A stretch of DNA of 64,000 bases from Choristoneura fumiferana (taxonomy: Eukaryota > Arthropoda > Insecta > Lepidoptera > Tortricidae), in the NCBI RefSeq assembly GCF_025370935.1, contig NC_133472.1, positions 38,103,841-38,167,840 on the forward strand, read 5' to 3'. A program made the position numbers and the translations under genes. Numbering within the stretch: position 1 is the first letter of the stretch; the number at the start of each line of letters is the position of its first letter. Positions 1 to 11,216 of the stretch are shown piece by piece. The notes under the pieces are model-generated. The model was not told where the DNA came from. It did no database searches and was given only the letters and a program-made list of their open reading frames with translations.

Positions 1-480
1 ATGTGGGCTCACTTCAAAATGTGTATTAACACCGCAATATCCGCAACAGGCTTGTGCAAATAGTATTTTTTACGATCTTACACATGTGAATGGAATACAT
101 AATATTATATTACATCATACGCGTTAGTGATAAACGCAAAGAAGTGTGCTTTATTATGAAGCACTTCAGCAGTTACTTCACGGGTACGTGTGGTATAAGT
201 ACCAACTAAGGTTGTTTATTTCCGACACACTTTTCCTTGGCCATTTACATACCTCGTGCACTTTTGCCACAAATCTTGAAGGTATTTCCGGATTGGTTAT
301 TTACTGCTGTAACACTCAAGCAGGCCGTTACATTTCGAAAGGAAGAAACCTTTACATTGCACTTACCTACCCCACTTTAATCAAGGCCTTATAGTTATGG
401 TTTAATCTTGGATTCATTAATAATGAAACAAAATCTAAGGCAATGATATTGCGAGCCGAGCTGGGGCAGAAATTGGTTCA
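1..480. other. No gene recognised
   Basis: AT-rich DNA with one short open frame (146-394, 82 codons) that shows no family motif and no coding context. Nothing further seen. Confidence 0.5.
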
Positions 481-489
481 GTATTTCAG

Positions 490-1110
490 CGACGAGACGG
501 TAACTAATGTCTGACTGAAAGTACGGTATCGGTTTCGGCGAATTTCAGCGTTAAATTGGGAAATCACACACCGAAACTTCGTTTAGTTTAGGCTTCAGCG
601 GAAAATTTGCTGAAATTACGACTGAAATGTAATCTGGAATGCGACGTTCGGAAGGAATAAGCGTATCTGCTACTATGTCGTGACTTTGCTCTGTGTTTTG
701 CGATTCAGCGCAATACGGTGTGCGATTGCGATATATGTATCATTGCGCGATATATTTATACGTGGTGTTAAAAAAAACCTGTACGATAACCCAAATTAAG
801 GCTATTGATTACTAATACGACACAAGAGGATATAGGTTCATTGAAATTCTAAAACTTGAAAAAAATGTTTTGTAAAATTAAAAAAAAATTAGGTACTTAT
901 ATAAATATTTTCGAATTAAAATGTTATTGTATCATATTAGTAATTATCAATTTATCGAATAACTGCTTCCATGAACACACATACAAAACTTAAAATAAAT
1001 GCAACGTACACTAGAGTCAGCTTCAAATTACATTTCGGTTTTGGTTTCGACTGAAACAGAAACCAAAATTAGGTTTCGGCTGCATATAGTAATATCGGTA
1101 AGACCCTACC
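490..1110. repeat. TTTCGG-rich dispersed repeat-like region
   Basis: The flanks (500-640 and 1020-1105) are rich in CGGTTTCGG, CTGAAA and GAAACC words. They contain short inverted stretches such as TTTCGGTTTTGGTTTCGAC followed by GAAACAGAAACCAAAA. This resembles a low-complexity insect dispersed repeat built from TTTCGG and CCGAAA words. The AT-rich middle (730-1000) shows nothing. Confidence 0.4.
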
Positions 1111-1654
1111 AGTAACTAATGGCACAAAGCCGAGCGAGACAGATCGCTACACAAGACAAGACTTGACTTGTCAGAGGAATAATTACAGAAGGTGTGTAAG
1201 GTTGTAGCGCGTTTTAAATGAGTTCATGACTTCACCGTAACACAGTGTAAGAAAATTTCTTAGACTTTGACCGTAACATGCAAGCGCGGAGCTGCAACTT
1301 TCGTCCATCCAATTGGCATTAAACGTCACGAAACTTATCTTTACCTACTCTATTTTAATAATATGAGACGGTAACTTTGTTTGTGAGCGCCTGTCAAACC
1401 TACTGCTACGTATGGGGCTAGAGTATTTTTTTTACTATTACGTAGGCAGTAATTTTCTAGTAATACTACTGCTACCACCAGGCGCGGTGCACTCCGCGAT
1501 ATAGGTACGATTCTGTAAGTATCAAAACACCCCACGCCGGCGTGGGTTAACTCACTAGGGCTATGAGCACCGCCCGGCATGCACGCTCGCAGTTTCGCTC
1601 GCACTAGTCGCGCCGCATAACGCTTACGTGTAGCTGTGTGATTTTCGTGAGGAT

Positions 1655-1780
1655 ATTAGAATCCCCTGGAGTGGCAAGCGTCCGGGTCCCGGCACACCCT
1701 TGTTTGGCACGCGACCGGCTCCCGGCAGCCTGTCAAAAACCCTTGAGTGGCAAGCGACCGGCTCCCGGTCGTTGGCGGGT
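1655..1780 (+). repeat. Three imperfect GC-rich repeats of about 35 bp
   Basis: The word GTGGCAAGCGWCCGGSTCCCGG, with variants, recurs starting near 1671, 1706 (as TTGGCACGCGACCGGCTC) and 1745. The block is far more GC-rich than its surroundings. It lies inside an open frame of 98 codons (1638-1934) that shows no known motif, so it is treated as a short repeat rather than a gene. Confidence 0.45.
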
Positions 1781-1984
1781 GTCGTATTTCACTAATAAAT
1801 ATAAACCGTTAGACCTATATCTGGCTTGCTTATTCTTGCAAAATGCAAAGAGAGAACCTTCTGCACTTGTACTATTACTTATTCTGTGCTACTACTACGA
1901 GTACGTAGTACCTAACTACGTAGGGAGTATTTAATTAAACTTTGTTAGGCAGTTACAAAAATTAAAAAAGACTGAAATAAATAT

Positions 1985-2100
1985 TTTGTTGGTTTAAAAA
2001 TTTACATGCCTCATGTGATTGAACGTATTGAGGGACTGTCATATTATATTAATGTGAGTACAAATGTTCCTGTGAATAAATGTTTGATTGATTGATTAAT
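1985..2100 (+). mobile_element. LINE-like 3' tail with (TTGA)n end
   Basis: The stretch ends GAATAAATGTTTGATTGATTGATTAA: a polyadenylation-like signal followed by a short (TTGA)n microsatellite, a common LINE ending in insects. No coding part is left. It lies just outside the Gypsy element. Confidence 0.45.
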
Positions 2101-2180
2101 TACGCATTTCGGATCTAGATGAATAGGCTATTTTTTTTGTAACGAGAAAGCACAAAACAACCACAGAACACAAACAAGGT

Positions 2181-2462
2181 TGTACACAATACTCCACAGA
2201 TCATATTAAGTCTTTAATCTAATCCATACGCTCCAGTAGCTCTACGTAATATTAAACAGCCATCACATGACACAAATAGTGCGCCAGTGACCAGCCTCAA
2301 TTTCATGGCCGAATTTGTCAATCTCTGGAGATTCTAATTTTAATGCCGGGTGTAATGAATGAGCCCGTCTTTATTGTAGGCTTTATTTACCGAAAAACAG
2401 CATGACATTAATATAGTGACAGTATGCAATAGACACTGTAGGTATTTAGTTTTAATACTACA
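2181..2462 (-). repeat. 3' LTR of the Gypsy-type element
   Basis: On the - strand the LTR runs from TGTAGTATTAAAACT, directly after a GGGAAGAA purine tract that overlaps the end of pol, to TGTGTACA at 2181. It therefore has the expected TG...CA ends and is 282 bp long. About 140-170 bp of it is shared with 6252-6391, including the blocks TGTACACAATACTC and TTTGTCAATCTCTGGAGATT. Confidence 0.7.
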
Positions 2463-4484
2463 TTCTTCCCGGCGTATAAAAGTCTTGCAGATAAGTAGGA
2501 GGCCTTCGGGCCCGCTCAGAACGTCGCGGGGGGGTCGCCGGGTCGCTAGGCGGCGGTGCAGGGACATCCGAAGCTGGTAGTTCTTGCGGTAGCTCGTCCT
2601 GCCCTTCAGGCTCTGCCTGTTGTTCCGCCTGATCTACTTCTATTATGTCGCTTTCCCCTGTGGGTGCGAGATGACGGTTTGAAACTGTTAACTCTCTACC
2701 ATTTGGTAATCGTACAGAAGTATAGAATGGGTTCGCTTCCAAGATATCCACTTCTTCCACCAGAGGATCGTATTTACTAGTACGATTGAATTTTTTTAGC
2801 AATCCTTTTCTAGAATGTTGCAGCCAAGATGGCATGGACTGCCCGAAAGATGAGCGACGTGGATGATTAAATATACGTTCATGGGGTGTGGTGTTTGTTG
2901 CTGTGCAGAGCAACGATCGAATGCTATGAAGTGCTTGTGTCATTACTTCTTCCCACATAGATAAAGGTAGATTTTTGGTTTTCAGAGCCAGGCGAATGGT
3001 TTGCCAAAGAATGCCATTTTGTCTCTCAACTTGACCATTACCCTGAGGGTTATAGGGTGAAGATCGACTGGTAGTGACGCCTTTTGAGTGTAGAAAGTCT
3101 TTAAATTCTTTGGACATAAATGCAGCACCTTGATCTGTGTGCACCATTGCGGGCATGCCAAAAACTGAAAATAGTTCAGTAAGATGCTTTATTACTGTCT
3201 GTGTACTGGCGTCAGGGCATGCATATGCAAAGGGAAATCTGGAGAATTCGTCAACTATGGTAAGAATATATTTGTTGTTAGTAGATGAAGGTAAAGGTCC
3301 CTTGAAATCCATTGCCAAACGCTCTAGTGGCATTGTTGCTTTAATTAATGTTCCTATGTTCTTATTGAATTTTGGTTTGATTTCTGCACATACTGGACAA
3401 GAAGAGATCACCCGTCTGACATCATCGCTCGAGTACGGTAGATTCTTGGTTCTTATCCAGTGGGTGAGTCGCGCTACTCCGGGGTGGCAAAGGGATTGGT
3501 GCAGATCCTTGAGTTTGTCGTCAATATTCGCAGCGCAAGTTAATTGCCTTGTCAGGGCATCGGCAACAGTATTTTCTCTACCAGGTCGATATTTGATATC
3601 AAATTTATAATTTGACAATTCAATGTGCCATCTTTGTATCTTATCATTTTTAATTTTACTTGCATGTCCTTGCAACATATACGCTACAGATTTTTGATCT
3701 GTGATTAAGATGAATGGGCGGCCAATCAGATAGTGCCGCCACTTCTTTAGACTTTCAATTATTGCGCATGCCTCCTTTTCAATAATTGGATACCTCCTTT
3801 CGCTGTCGTTTAGAGATTTCGAAAAAAATGCCACGGGTCGACCGTTCTGAGTGAGTGAAGCAGCTATTGAATAATCTGAGGCATCCGTTTCTACTGTAAA
3901 CGTGCCTTTGGGATCGATTGCCGACAGTGATGCCTTTACTATTATATTCTTTAGCTCTTCGAAACAATTGATTTCAACGTTGTTCATTGGGAAAGATTCA
4001 ACTAGTGTAAGAGAATGAAGTTTACTTGAAAAGTTGGGCACCCATTTCGAATAATGCGAAAATAATCCAATTGCTCGTTTCAGAGAGGCAGAGTCTTGGG
4101 GTACTGGTAATTCACGTAGTGGGCGTAAACGGTCAGGATCAGGTTTGACAATTCCATTGTTAATATTGTAACCGAGTATACTGAGGTCCTGAAGTGAGAA
4201 TTCACTTTTATCTCTGTTGATAGTTAGATTGTATTTTTGTGCGATTTCCACAAACTTCTGTAGTTTTTCATCGTGATCTTTCTGATCTATCCCGCAGACA
4301 GTAATGTCGTCGAGGTATGGGAATACACCTTCAATATCAGATTTGCGAATAATCGAATCAATCGCTCTTTGGAAACACGCTACACCGTTGGTCACTCCAA
4401 AAGGAATTCGACAAAATTGGTAAAGGTTACCAGCTGCCTCGAAGGCTGTGAGCGGTCTATTAGCGGGAATAATTGGGATTTATG
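2458..4484 (-). pseudogene. pol: Pol: RT (YLDD), RNase H and integrase of the Gypsy-type element
   Basis: From the frameshift near 4482 one open frame runs to 2458. Numbering from the Met at 4395, the RT catalytic YLDD is at residues 27-30. RNase H follows, with the ETDASDYS aspartate at 171, TDQKS at 232-236 and ADALTR at 278-283. The integrase zinc finger has H299, H304, C333 and C336. The DDE core is D363 (MDFKGPLP), D421 (TDQGAAF) and E457 (QVERQNG). The C-terminal tail is Pro-rich and ends at the 3' LTR boundary. This long stretch is intact, so the element died fairly recently or by few hits. Confidence 0.92.
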
Positions 4485-4733
4485 ATATGCTGATTTTAAA
4501 TCAATTTTGCTAAACACTCTATAATTGGATACCTTTGAGATTACTTCTTCAATATTAGGTAGCGGGTAAGCATCTAAGTATGTATATTTGTTGACAGTTT
4601 GAGAATAGTCAACGCACATCCTTTTTTTGTGGTGCGTGGCTGATGTGACAAGGACTTGTGCTCGCCAAGGTGAAAAGCTCTCTTCAATTATACCATCCGA
4701 TAATAGTTTCTGAATCTCACTATCTATAAATTT
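4392..4733 (-). pseudogene. pol: N-terminal reverse transcriptase fragment of the Gypsy-type element
   Basis: This fragment starts beyond the nested insertion with DSEIQKLLSDGIIEESFSPW, a typical Gypsy RT opening. It contains RMCVDYSQTVNKYTYLDAYP and FSKIDLKSAYH, the RT motifs leading to the first catalytic aspartate (in KIDL). Just after AYH, near 4482, one base appears lost: the expected continuation resumes in another frame as IPIIPANRPLTAFEAAG, which leads directly into the downstream pol frame. The residues read here after AYH in the original frame are out-of-frame noise. Confidence 0.8.
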
Positions 4734-4908
4734 ACAATACAATACAATACAATAACTCTTTATTGCACACCAATACAGTAAACAGTACAGAGAAAACAAG
4801 TATATACATAGAGATTTTCTAAGGTAGAATAGGCGGCTTATCGCTTCAGAGCGATCTCTTCCAGGCAACCTTTACAATGGACAGAAATAAGGAATACATT
4901 TTTAAGGA
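4734..4908 (-). mobile_element. 5'-truncated LINE 3' tail inserted into the Gypsy pol gene
   Basis: A 175-bp insert is flanked by the 8-bp direct repeat ATAAATTT (4726-4733 and 4909-4916). On the - strand it reads through GGAAGAGATCGCTCTGAAGC and TAAGCCGCC, to GTGCAATAAAGAG and a (TTGTA)n-like end. This is the form of a common insect LINE 3' UTR. The pol reading frame is continuous if the insert and one repeat copy are ignored, so this is a clean retrotransposition event into pol. A similar 3' UTR lies at 36525-36660. Confidence 0.82.
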
Positions 4909-5699
4909 ATAAATTTTTGATCGTCTGGCGAGAATCTTCGCGATTTGATTGCAATCGGTTTGCACTCAGGAGCCATATTCGGAAACAGATCTACAGGATC
5001 AATGTTGGCTTGATTTAATGCGAATAACTTCAACGGGGGCATGTGTCCACCAAATCCAACTTCAAGACTGGAGTATTTTTCGAGGACGTCATGGCCTATT
5101 ATGACGTTACAGCAAAGATTTTTCATTACTTTCAATAAGATTTGTGGAATTTCTTGTCCATTCAAAAGAACTGAAGCAGGGCATACTTGAGATATCTGAG
5201 ATTTATGGCTAGATGACGCCATTGATACATCTTGATTCCACGGTTTAGTTTCCAATCCATATTGCGCCATGACCTCTTCGTCAATAAAGCTTGCAGTGCT
5301 CCCGGTATCTATAAGAGCTGTCACAGGGATTCCATTTACTTTGATAGGTATAGTGCATTTCTTGAGCCCAGTTGTAGCTAATATAACACATGATGACGCG
5401 TCCTCGGAAGCTACTGCGGAGGTGTTGATTGGGACACTTCGGCATAGTTTTGCAAAGTGGCCTTGTTTGCCGCATTTCAGGCACGTGAGGTTTGCTGCTG
5501 GGCACAATCGTCGAGGATGACGAGGATTACCACAAAAGTAGCATGTATCTTGACGGGAATTGGCGTAAGATTGTGTTTTACGATTGGATTGGTTAGTAGC
5601 TGCTACTGATGATTGCGGTGAATTGAAGGTTTCAGATTGAATTTGTGCGGATTCCATGGCACGTGCTTTAGTATGAGCTTCGTCTAAGGTAAGTGTCAT
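4902..5699 (-). pseudogene. Nucleocapsid and aspartic protease of the Gypsy-type element
   Basis: There are two CCHC zinc knuckles at about residues 53-66 (CYFCGNPRHPRRLC) and 73-86 (CLKCGKQGHFAKLC), expected to bind the element's RNA. A retropepsin active site follows at residues 130-134 (IDTGS), with IIGHDVL downstream as in Gypsy proteases. The frame runs into the polymerase linker (FSPDDQKFI), where the nested LINE tail interrupts it at 4908. The first Met of the frame is probably not a true start, because the frame continues gag after the indel near 5703. Confidence 0.85.
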
Positions 5700-6187
5700 A
5701 TTTTCAATAGTCTTTGCCGAATGGTGGAAGAAGCGAGGCCAGAAATAAAGGAATCTCTAATAAAATCCTTTTCGTATTGGTCTGCCGTGACCGCTTTAAA
5801 TGTGCATTCTTTTGAAAGGAGTTTTAGCGATTGAATGTACTGATCAATGGTTTCTCCTGGTTTTTGGGTTCTGGTTGATAACTGATGGCGTGAAAATATT
5901 TCACTTTTTGGTTTAATAAAAATTCCGTCTAAAATATCAATGGCCGCTTCATACGTTTCAGCTTGCGCAATATGTTCATAGATAATGGGTGACACATGGT
6001 TTATAAGTAATTTTAATTGTACCTCGTCTGATGATTTATCCTTCGTTTTACCACCATCCGATGCGTCATGATATGAATCTTCCAGAAAATTTTCGAAAGT
6101 TTTTTTCCAATGAAGCCATTGAGCGGTTGAGTTATGGCCGCTCAACGGATCCGCTTCAAATCTATCTGGCTTGAGATATCTATTCAT
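5696..6187 (-). pseudogene. gag: Gag (capsid region) of the Gypsy-type element, frameshifted
   Basis: The reading frame opens with ATG at 6187-6185 (MNRYLKPDRFEADPLSG) and shows a WLHWKKTFENFL segment. A gag-like helical region follows (KPGETIDQYIQSLKLLSKEC, then ISGLASSTIRQRLL). The frame stops at 5696, where the nucleocapsid/protease frame begins in a different register with ENMTLTLDEAH. The shift comes before the zinc knuckles, inside a continuous gag domain. It is therefore more likely a one-base loss near 5703 than a programmed frameshift, though the latter cannot be excluded. Confidence 0.75.
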
Positions 6188-6251
6188 CTTGATACATAGT
6201 ATTTTATTTTCTCTACTTTCTTGATTGAATATTTGATTTCGGTAAATAAAT

Positions 6252-6391
6252 TGTACACAATACTCCCAGATCATATTAATCTTTAATCTTTACGCTCCAG
6301 TACCGAATTAAACAGCCATGACATTAAAATAGTGCCAGTGATGCAATAGACATTTGTCAATCTCTGGAGATTCTAATTTTAATGCCGGGTA
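6252..6391 (-). repeat. Truncated 5' LTR of the Gypsy-type element
   Basis: This stretch repeats the inner part of 2181-2462, from tgtacacaatactcccagatc to ctaattttaatgccgggt, with several indels. The outer part of the LTR (the TGTAGT end) is missing: sequence past 6391 no longer matches. The element was therefore truncated on this side. gag starts 65 bp inside, at 6187. Confidence 0.65.
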
Positions 6392-6754
6392 TGTTATTTG
6401 ACCTGGCAATTTAATAGCGGCGTTGAATGCGTTGAAAGTGGCTCGAATCCATTTAAACTTAAAGGAATGGGCAGCCTCTATTATTTATGAGGTAGGTATA
6501 GAGGGATTAAAGGAATTTGTTTATATTATGTGTTATCTGGCTCTGGCAGGTATCAGTTGTTCTACGGTGGGCATATAACTAAACTACAGTCTATTCAATA
6601 TAGGAATGGACAGAAGGAAAATAGGTTCTTTATAATGCAAGCTTTAGGAAGTCATTTAAAAAATTGTTTTTTTTTTTGTATACGGTCTAAACTTAATTCT
6701 AATTAAAATATCGAAGACGTCAATATTACTTTCAATTATTCATTAACTAACTGT

Positions 6755-6975
6755 TGCCCGCGACTTCGTTCACGTTGAATCCGTTTATTGCTATCCCGTG
6801 GGAACCATGCAATTTTTCGGGATAAAAACTATTCTATGTGCTTTCCCAGGACTTGTACTATCTGTATACCTACCCAGTTTCACCTTAATCGGTTCAGCGG
6901 TTAAGACGTGAAGCAGGTAACAAAAAAGCATACAGACTTACAAACTTTCGCAATTATAATTAATATTAGTGAGAT
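6755..6975 (+). repeat. Dispersed repeat, 'TTGCCCGCGRCTTCG...TTTCGCAATTATAAT' family, divergent copy
   Basis: Starts TGTTGCCCGCGACTTCG, holds a CCGTGGGAACCATGC/GGGATAAAA block and ends ACTTTCGCAATTATAATT. Better copies of the same family lie at 15027-15250 and 26403-26630. Class unknown; no coding capacity. Confidence 0.6.
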
Positions 6976-8555
6976 TAACTTTGCTAATTTTCATATCATA
7001 ATTTTAAAACAAAAAAAATACTTATTTCATTAAAAACAGAAACGTCTTCTTATAAAATACCTAAAGAGGCAGAGGTAAGGAACATTCTGCATGAAACGGA
7101 ACGTTTATAATAATATTATTTACTCATGAAAATTTTTTTTAATCGCCAGTTTGGATCAAAATGTAATGACCTTTAATCATATACGAATAGTTAACTTTTC
7201 ACAACTAAAGCACTGCACCAAATTTAATGAAATTTGGAATTGAAAAAAGCTTGAGCTTTATAGCAGTAAATACGAGTAGAATATTTTTAAACAGGGAAGA
7301 CCGGATGAGTCCACGAAACACAGTTGTTAAATTATGTTAATGTATGTACATATAAATCGAATTAATATTATGTAGCAAATTATTTACGTATTAATATTGT
7401 GTTATTTTGTAAGTACATTACGTATCAATTAATCTACTTATAAACTAAACAAAATTACGACTTCATCTTATAACTTCTTCATCATCATCATCATCATCAT
7501 TATTAGGACTTCACAAAAAATGTTTAGAACCCCTTCTTCTGTGACCTTCTAGAGTCCAATGTTATCCTGAATGGACTATAGTAGCGTGGCGCCGTAACAC
7601 ATACATAGGTACTACTAAATGTAAAATTGACGCCACGTTTCTTACGAACAGGATATTTACCTATCTGACCCGTTTGGATTGATTGGTATTTTACTCAGTT
7701 GGATTTATTTGATGCCCATCTACAAAACCCCATCTACGTCAACAAAAGTAAATAATTTAATGGCACCCTGCACGTGACAGTTACAAAGAAATCGGCGCTC
7801 ATATTTAATTTGTACTCTTCTTTGTTGGGCTTTAATTATTTCACAGTTAAGGCTATCTACCTACCCACTAAAACGGTATCAAACCATGACCGTAACAGAA
7901 AAGTATTAGGGACAGAATCTAACGCGACGCTGACTACAACATGTCAACGGCGTGACATACCCATAAGAAGCGTATCGGCACCGTTTTTGACGCTCCATGC
8001 ATGGCACGCGACGGCTTGGGTTGGGTTTTCATCGATTTTTGACAAGTTTTAAATCGTATCTCCTACTTTTGAACTACAGATAGAATTATAAGTCAAACGG
8101 TTATCGGTTCTCCAATCTTTAATCTCCATTTCTGTCTAGCGGATTTTGAAAAAAAAATATACATCATTTTGTATAATATTTTAAAACATTGTCTAAAAAA
8201 ACACTTATTTCGTTTTTCTATTGAAGTGAAAGATCTAACATATATACGAAATCTACATATTTGGGTTCGTCTTTGACGTCTCTTAAAACGTGTTGAGAGT
8301 TTTAATTTGAAACTAATTAACACAAAAGTTATGGACAGAAAACCAGTTTTTTTGGCCTAAAATTGTTCAACTTTGATGCCAAATATCTCGAAGACAATGA
8401 ACTTTGAAGTAAATATGGGATACTATATTGCTTAAAGCCGTTATTGTTAATATAATAAGCTACAAAAAACATTGGAAACCTGAGGAATTCAGATCGAAGG
8501 TCATTGGCGCATGGGATCCCCTTATGAGACGTGCTATTGGGCATAAATGCGAAAG
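6976..8555. other. No gene recognised; contains an (ATC)n microsatellite
   Basis: AT-rich. A (CATCAT)n run lies at about 7479-7501. Short open frames at 7774-8052 and on the - strand at 8093-8323 and 8329-8544 show no motifs and no splice or codon-bias support. Confidence 0.5.
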
Positions 8556-8935
8556 TTTGTAAGTAAGTCTATTTGTTTGTTTATGTGTTACTTCATCACG
8601 TCTAAACCGCTGAACCGATTTAGATGAAATTCGGTACACAGATAGTTTTTATCCCGGAAAATTGCATAGTTTCGTGGGAATTCCTGAAAATGTAATCGTG
8701 GTTTTAATTGTCGTTACATTAAAAACAATCATGTCAAATAACATGAATCAGTGGTTGTCGTTTCGAGATTTTATCCCTATCCCGTGGGAGTATCGGAGTA
8801 AAAAGTAACCTATATATTATTCCCGATGTCCAGCTATCTACATACCAAATTTCATCCAAATCCGTCCAGCCGTTTCAGCATGAAGGAGTAACCAACATTC
8901 TCATTCACTTGCCACAAACTTTCGCATTTATAAAA
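8556..8935 (+). repeat. Dispersed repeat of the 'GAACCGATTTAGATGAAATTCGG' type
   Basis: Two blocks with ATGAAATTTGG-like words, GGGATAAAA/CCCGTGGG words and an ending ACTTTCGCATTTATAA. These are hallmarks of the same widespread repeat group as 6755-6975 and 12965-13340. The copy is degraded. Confidence 0.5.
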
Positions 8936-9195
8936 GGTATTACAAGATTTTATGAGCATAAGCTAACCAAAAAAGTTGGAAAACCGCCGACTTTGTCATT
9001 TCAAAGTTCAATATCTCAAAAACGGCGGAACCGATTTTGATGAAACATATCTAAGAACCATCGCTAGAAAACCTGCTTTCAAATAAAAAAAAACTCATTT
9101 AAATCGGTCCACTTGTTTAAGAGCTACGGTGCCACAGACAGACACGCATAGCGGTCAAACTTATAACACCCCTCTTTTTGCGTCGGGGGTTAAAA
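8936..9195 (-). repeat. Dispersed repeat, 'CCCCCGACGCAAAAAGAGG' family
   Basis: Reads on the - strand from AACCCCCGACGCAAAAAGAG through GGCACCGTAGCTCTTAAACA to CAAAATCGGTTCCGCCG. A forward copy lies at 15632-15840, with worn copies at 27180-27320 and 43470-43680. Non-coding; class not known to me. Confidence 0.7.
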
Positions 9196-9890
9196 ATAAA
9201 CTGTATCATGTCGTGTCGTCGGCATAAATCGCGGTCGTGCCGCGTTAGTCCGCGGTTAATACGGGCTTACTCAAACCTCGGCGGGCGTGGACCTTTGTCA
9301 AAGCACGCCACTGCCAGTGTTGCCATGTTAGCCAGTTTCAACTAAACCTGGCCACTTTTTGGTAACGATTAGCTACAAAGTTAACGGTGGCTATTTTCTT
9401 TCAACTTTTCAATTTCATAACTATTCGTCATCTTCATCATCCGAGCATATACACCGTGTTTTTTTGATATCCGTTAACTTCGGCAGACGACTCAGTTCAT
9501 TGATATGAACTACCTGATAATTAACTTTTTCACGAAATTGTAAAAAAAAAAATTTTCCAATATAATATTTTTTTCTTGCTTTACATTCATTGTTAATTGT
9601 TAAATTGAAACTTAAACAAACTTGAGTGACATTGGCATGACACATAAGAGAGGCATCAAAAAATCCACATTATTTAACTTTATGTGTAAATTAAACACGG
9701 ATTAGTTATGGATTTTGAAAAAATATGATAAATGATGGACTTTTATGCTGTTCTATTGCTAATAATTAATTATCTTAACTCTTGATTATCTTTTAAATGA
9801 TAGGTAAGAGTTAGACCACTGGTGTTTTAGAAAAATTAACTTCATTTGACCTGTAGATTGTCCCCTTAAAGTTAACGGATATCAAAAATA
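9196..9890. other. No gene recognised
   Basis: Mixed AT-rich DNA. A - strand frame of 74 codons (9421-9645) has an acidic end but no recognisable domain. Confidence 0.45.
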
Positions 9891-9895
9891 ACAAG

Positions 9896-10150
9896 GTGTA
9901 TACCTACGTCCCACAGCTGGGCACAGGCCTCCTATCAAATGAGAGGGCATCATAACTATTGTACCTGACTACGGGGTTCGATTCCCGGCCGGGGCAGATA
10001 TTCATTTGTATGAACGAATGTTTGTTCTCGGGTCTTGGACGTTAAATAATATATTTAAGTATGTATTTATCTACAAAAGTGTATTTATCCGTTGCCTAGT
10101 ATCCATAACACAAGCTTCGTTTAGTATTTAGTATGGAACTAGGTCAATTG
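9896..10150 (+). mobile_element. CR1-type LINE tail joined to a tRNA-SINE 3' part
   Basis: ACGTCCCACAGCTGGGCACAG (9905-9925) is the reverse of a CR1-type 3' end. It is followed at about 9975-9990 by a Pol III B box (GGTTCGATTCCC) and a SINE body with ACGTTAAATAATATATTTAA, CAACGGATAAAT-like words and GACCTAGT-like ends. The full SINE is at 51741-52008. The SINE head with its A box is missing here. Confidence 0.6.
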
Positions 10151-10282
10151 TCCCATTATATTTATTTTTTATCTAAATCAGTAATGGAATATTCGTTACA
10201 TCAGTACCTAATAAAGTATTCCTTACATCAGTAATATTTTTATTAATTTCAACATTATATCAATTAGGTAGGTATATTAATG

Positions 10283-10490
10283 TTACATAAATTTATTTAA
10301 GAATATAAACTTATAGAAAATACAATCATATACCTAAGAGCTAAATACTACTAAATAATAAATCTACTAGCTAACTTAAACAATATTTTTATATTATAAA
10401 AAAAGACCGCCTCGAATCGTTCCTGGCGCAAAGGTGCCCAACACGCTTGCCGCGTTCCCGCGTTGAACGGCGATAGATAGCCTTTGAATC
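10283..10490 (-). mobile_element. LINE 3' end, 5'-truncated copy
   Basis: Nearly identical to 46500-46705. On the - strand it encodes QRGNAASVLGTFAPGTIRGG and runs into a 3' UTR ending in TTAAATAAATT. Homology stops at about 10490, where the 46-kb copy continues into more coding sequence. Confidence 0.75.
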
Positions 10491-11210
10491 AGTAATAGAA
10501 TATTAGTGATATGAGTATCACTAGTAATATTATAGCTATCGGCTGTTCCTTCCGCGCCACTTATCGTTCGCAGCAAAATCACTCATAAGGAAAGGGGCAA
10601 ACTCGGATTACACGCATTTAGGACCTAATGAAGGCATTAAAACGTTTTCCAGCTTGCTGGAAATTGATTCCTCAAAACGCTTTTTAAGAATTTATTGGCC
10701 TATCACCTAAGACGACGCTTTACTTTTTACACTTTTTTTACACTTTCAAACACATCATTCCTTAATTAATGATGTATGAAAGAGACATACAAACAGCATT
10801 GCCACTAGCCGCCGTCACAGTATAACAAGTTTCCCTACAGTTATCCGACAGAGCAATCGTGCGGGGCGTGAGGGGTGAGACGCGGGAGGGAGGAGCCCCA
10901 GCTGCATACTTCGCCGCTCTTAGTGTAGCTTGGGACAAGTCTTCTAGGGCTATCGCTTTTTTTAACATGTACTGTGAGTGCGTGCAAATCATCATCTCGC
11001 ATAGATATAAGAACTAAGATTTCATCTATTTATATAATTATACTTATTTATTTTTTATATAATTAAATTCAATAACAGGAACTTTAAGTCCGTTAAGTCT
11101 AGAAACCGAAAGTATTTCTCGGTTACTAATCTATGAAAGTATATTTTGTAGAAAAAAAAGTTTTTTATTTCAAAAATTGTATAATTTTGATCCACTATCC
11201 AGCATGTCAC
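10491..11210. other. No gene recognised
   Basis: Includes ATCAGTAAT-type words on both sides of the LINE tail (10170-10240 and 10487 onward), probably the original target region. No coding signal. Confidence 0.4.
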
Positions 11211-11216
11211 GTCAAT

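Larger units (their letters stand above)
2181..6391 (-). mobile_element. Degraded Ty3/Gypsy-type LTR retrotransposon
   Basis: The element reads on the - strand in the order partial 5' LTR (6391-6252), gag (from 6187), CCHC zinc knuckles, protease, RT, RNase H, integrase and 3' LTR (2462-2181). The domain order PR-RT-RH-IN places it in the Ty3/Gypsy group. No envelope-like reading frame follows the integrase. The copy is dead: one-base frameshifts near 5703 (gag) and 4482 (RT), a 175-bp retro-insertion at 4734-4908, and a truncated 5' LTR that differs from the 3' LTR by many substitutions and indels. Confidence 0.9.

Noticed and set aside
5696..5710. Programmed ribosomal frameshift between gag and pro
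   Set aside because: The shift lies before the zinc knuckles, inside gag, rather than at the gag/pro border; a one-base loss explains it better, though this is not proven.
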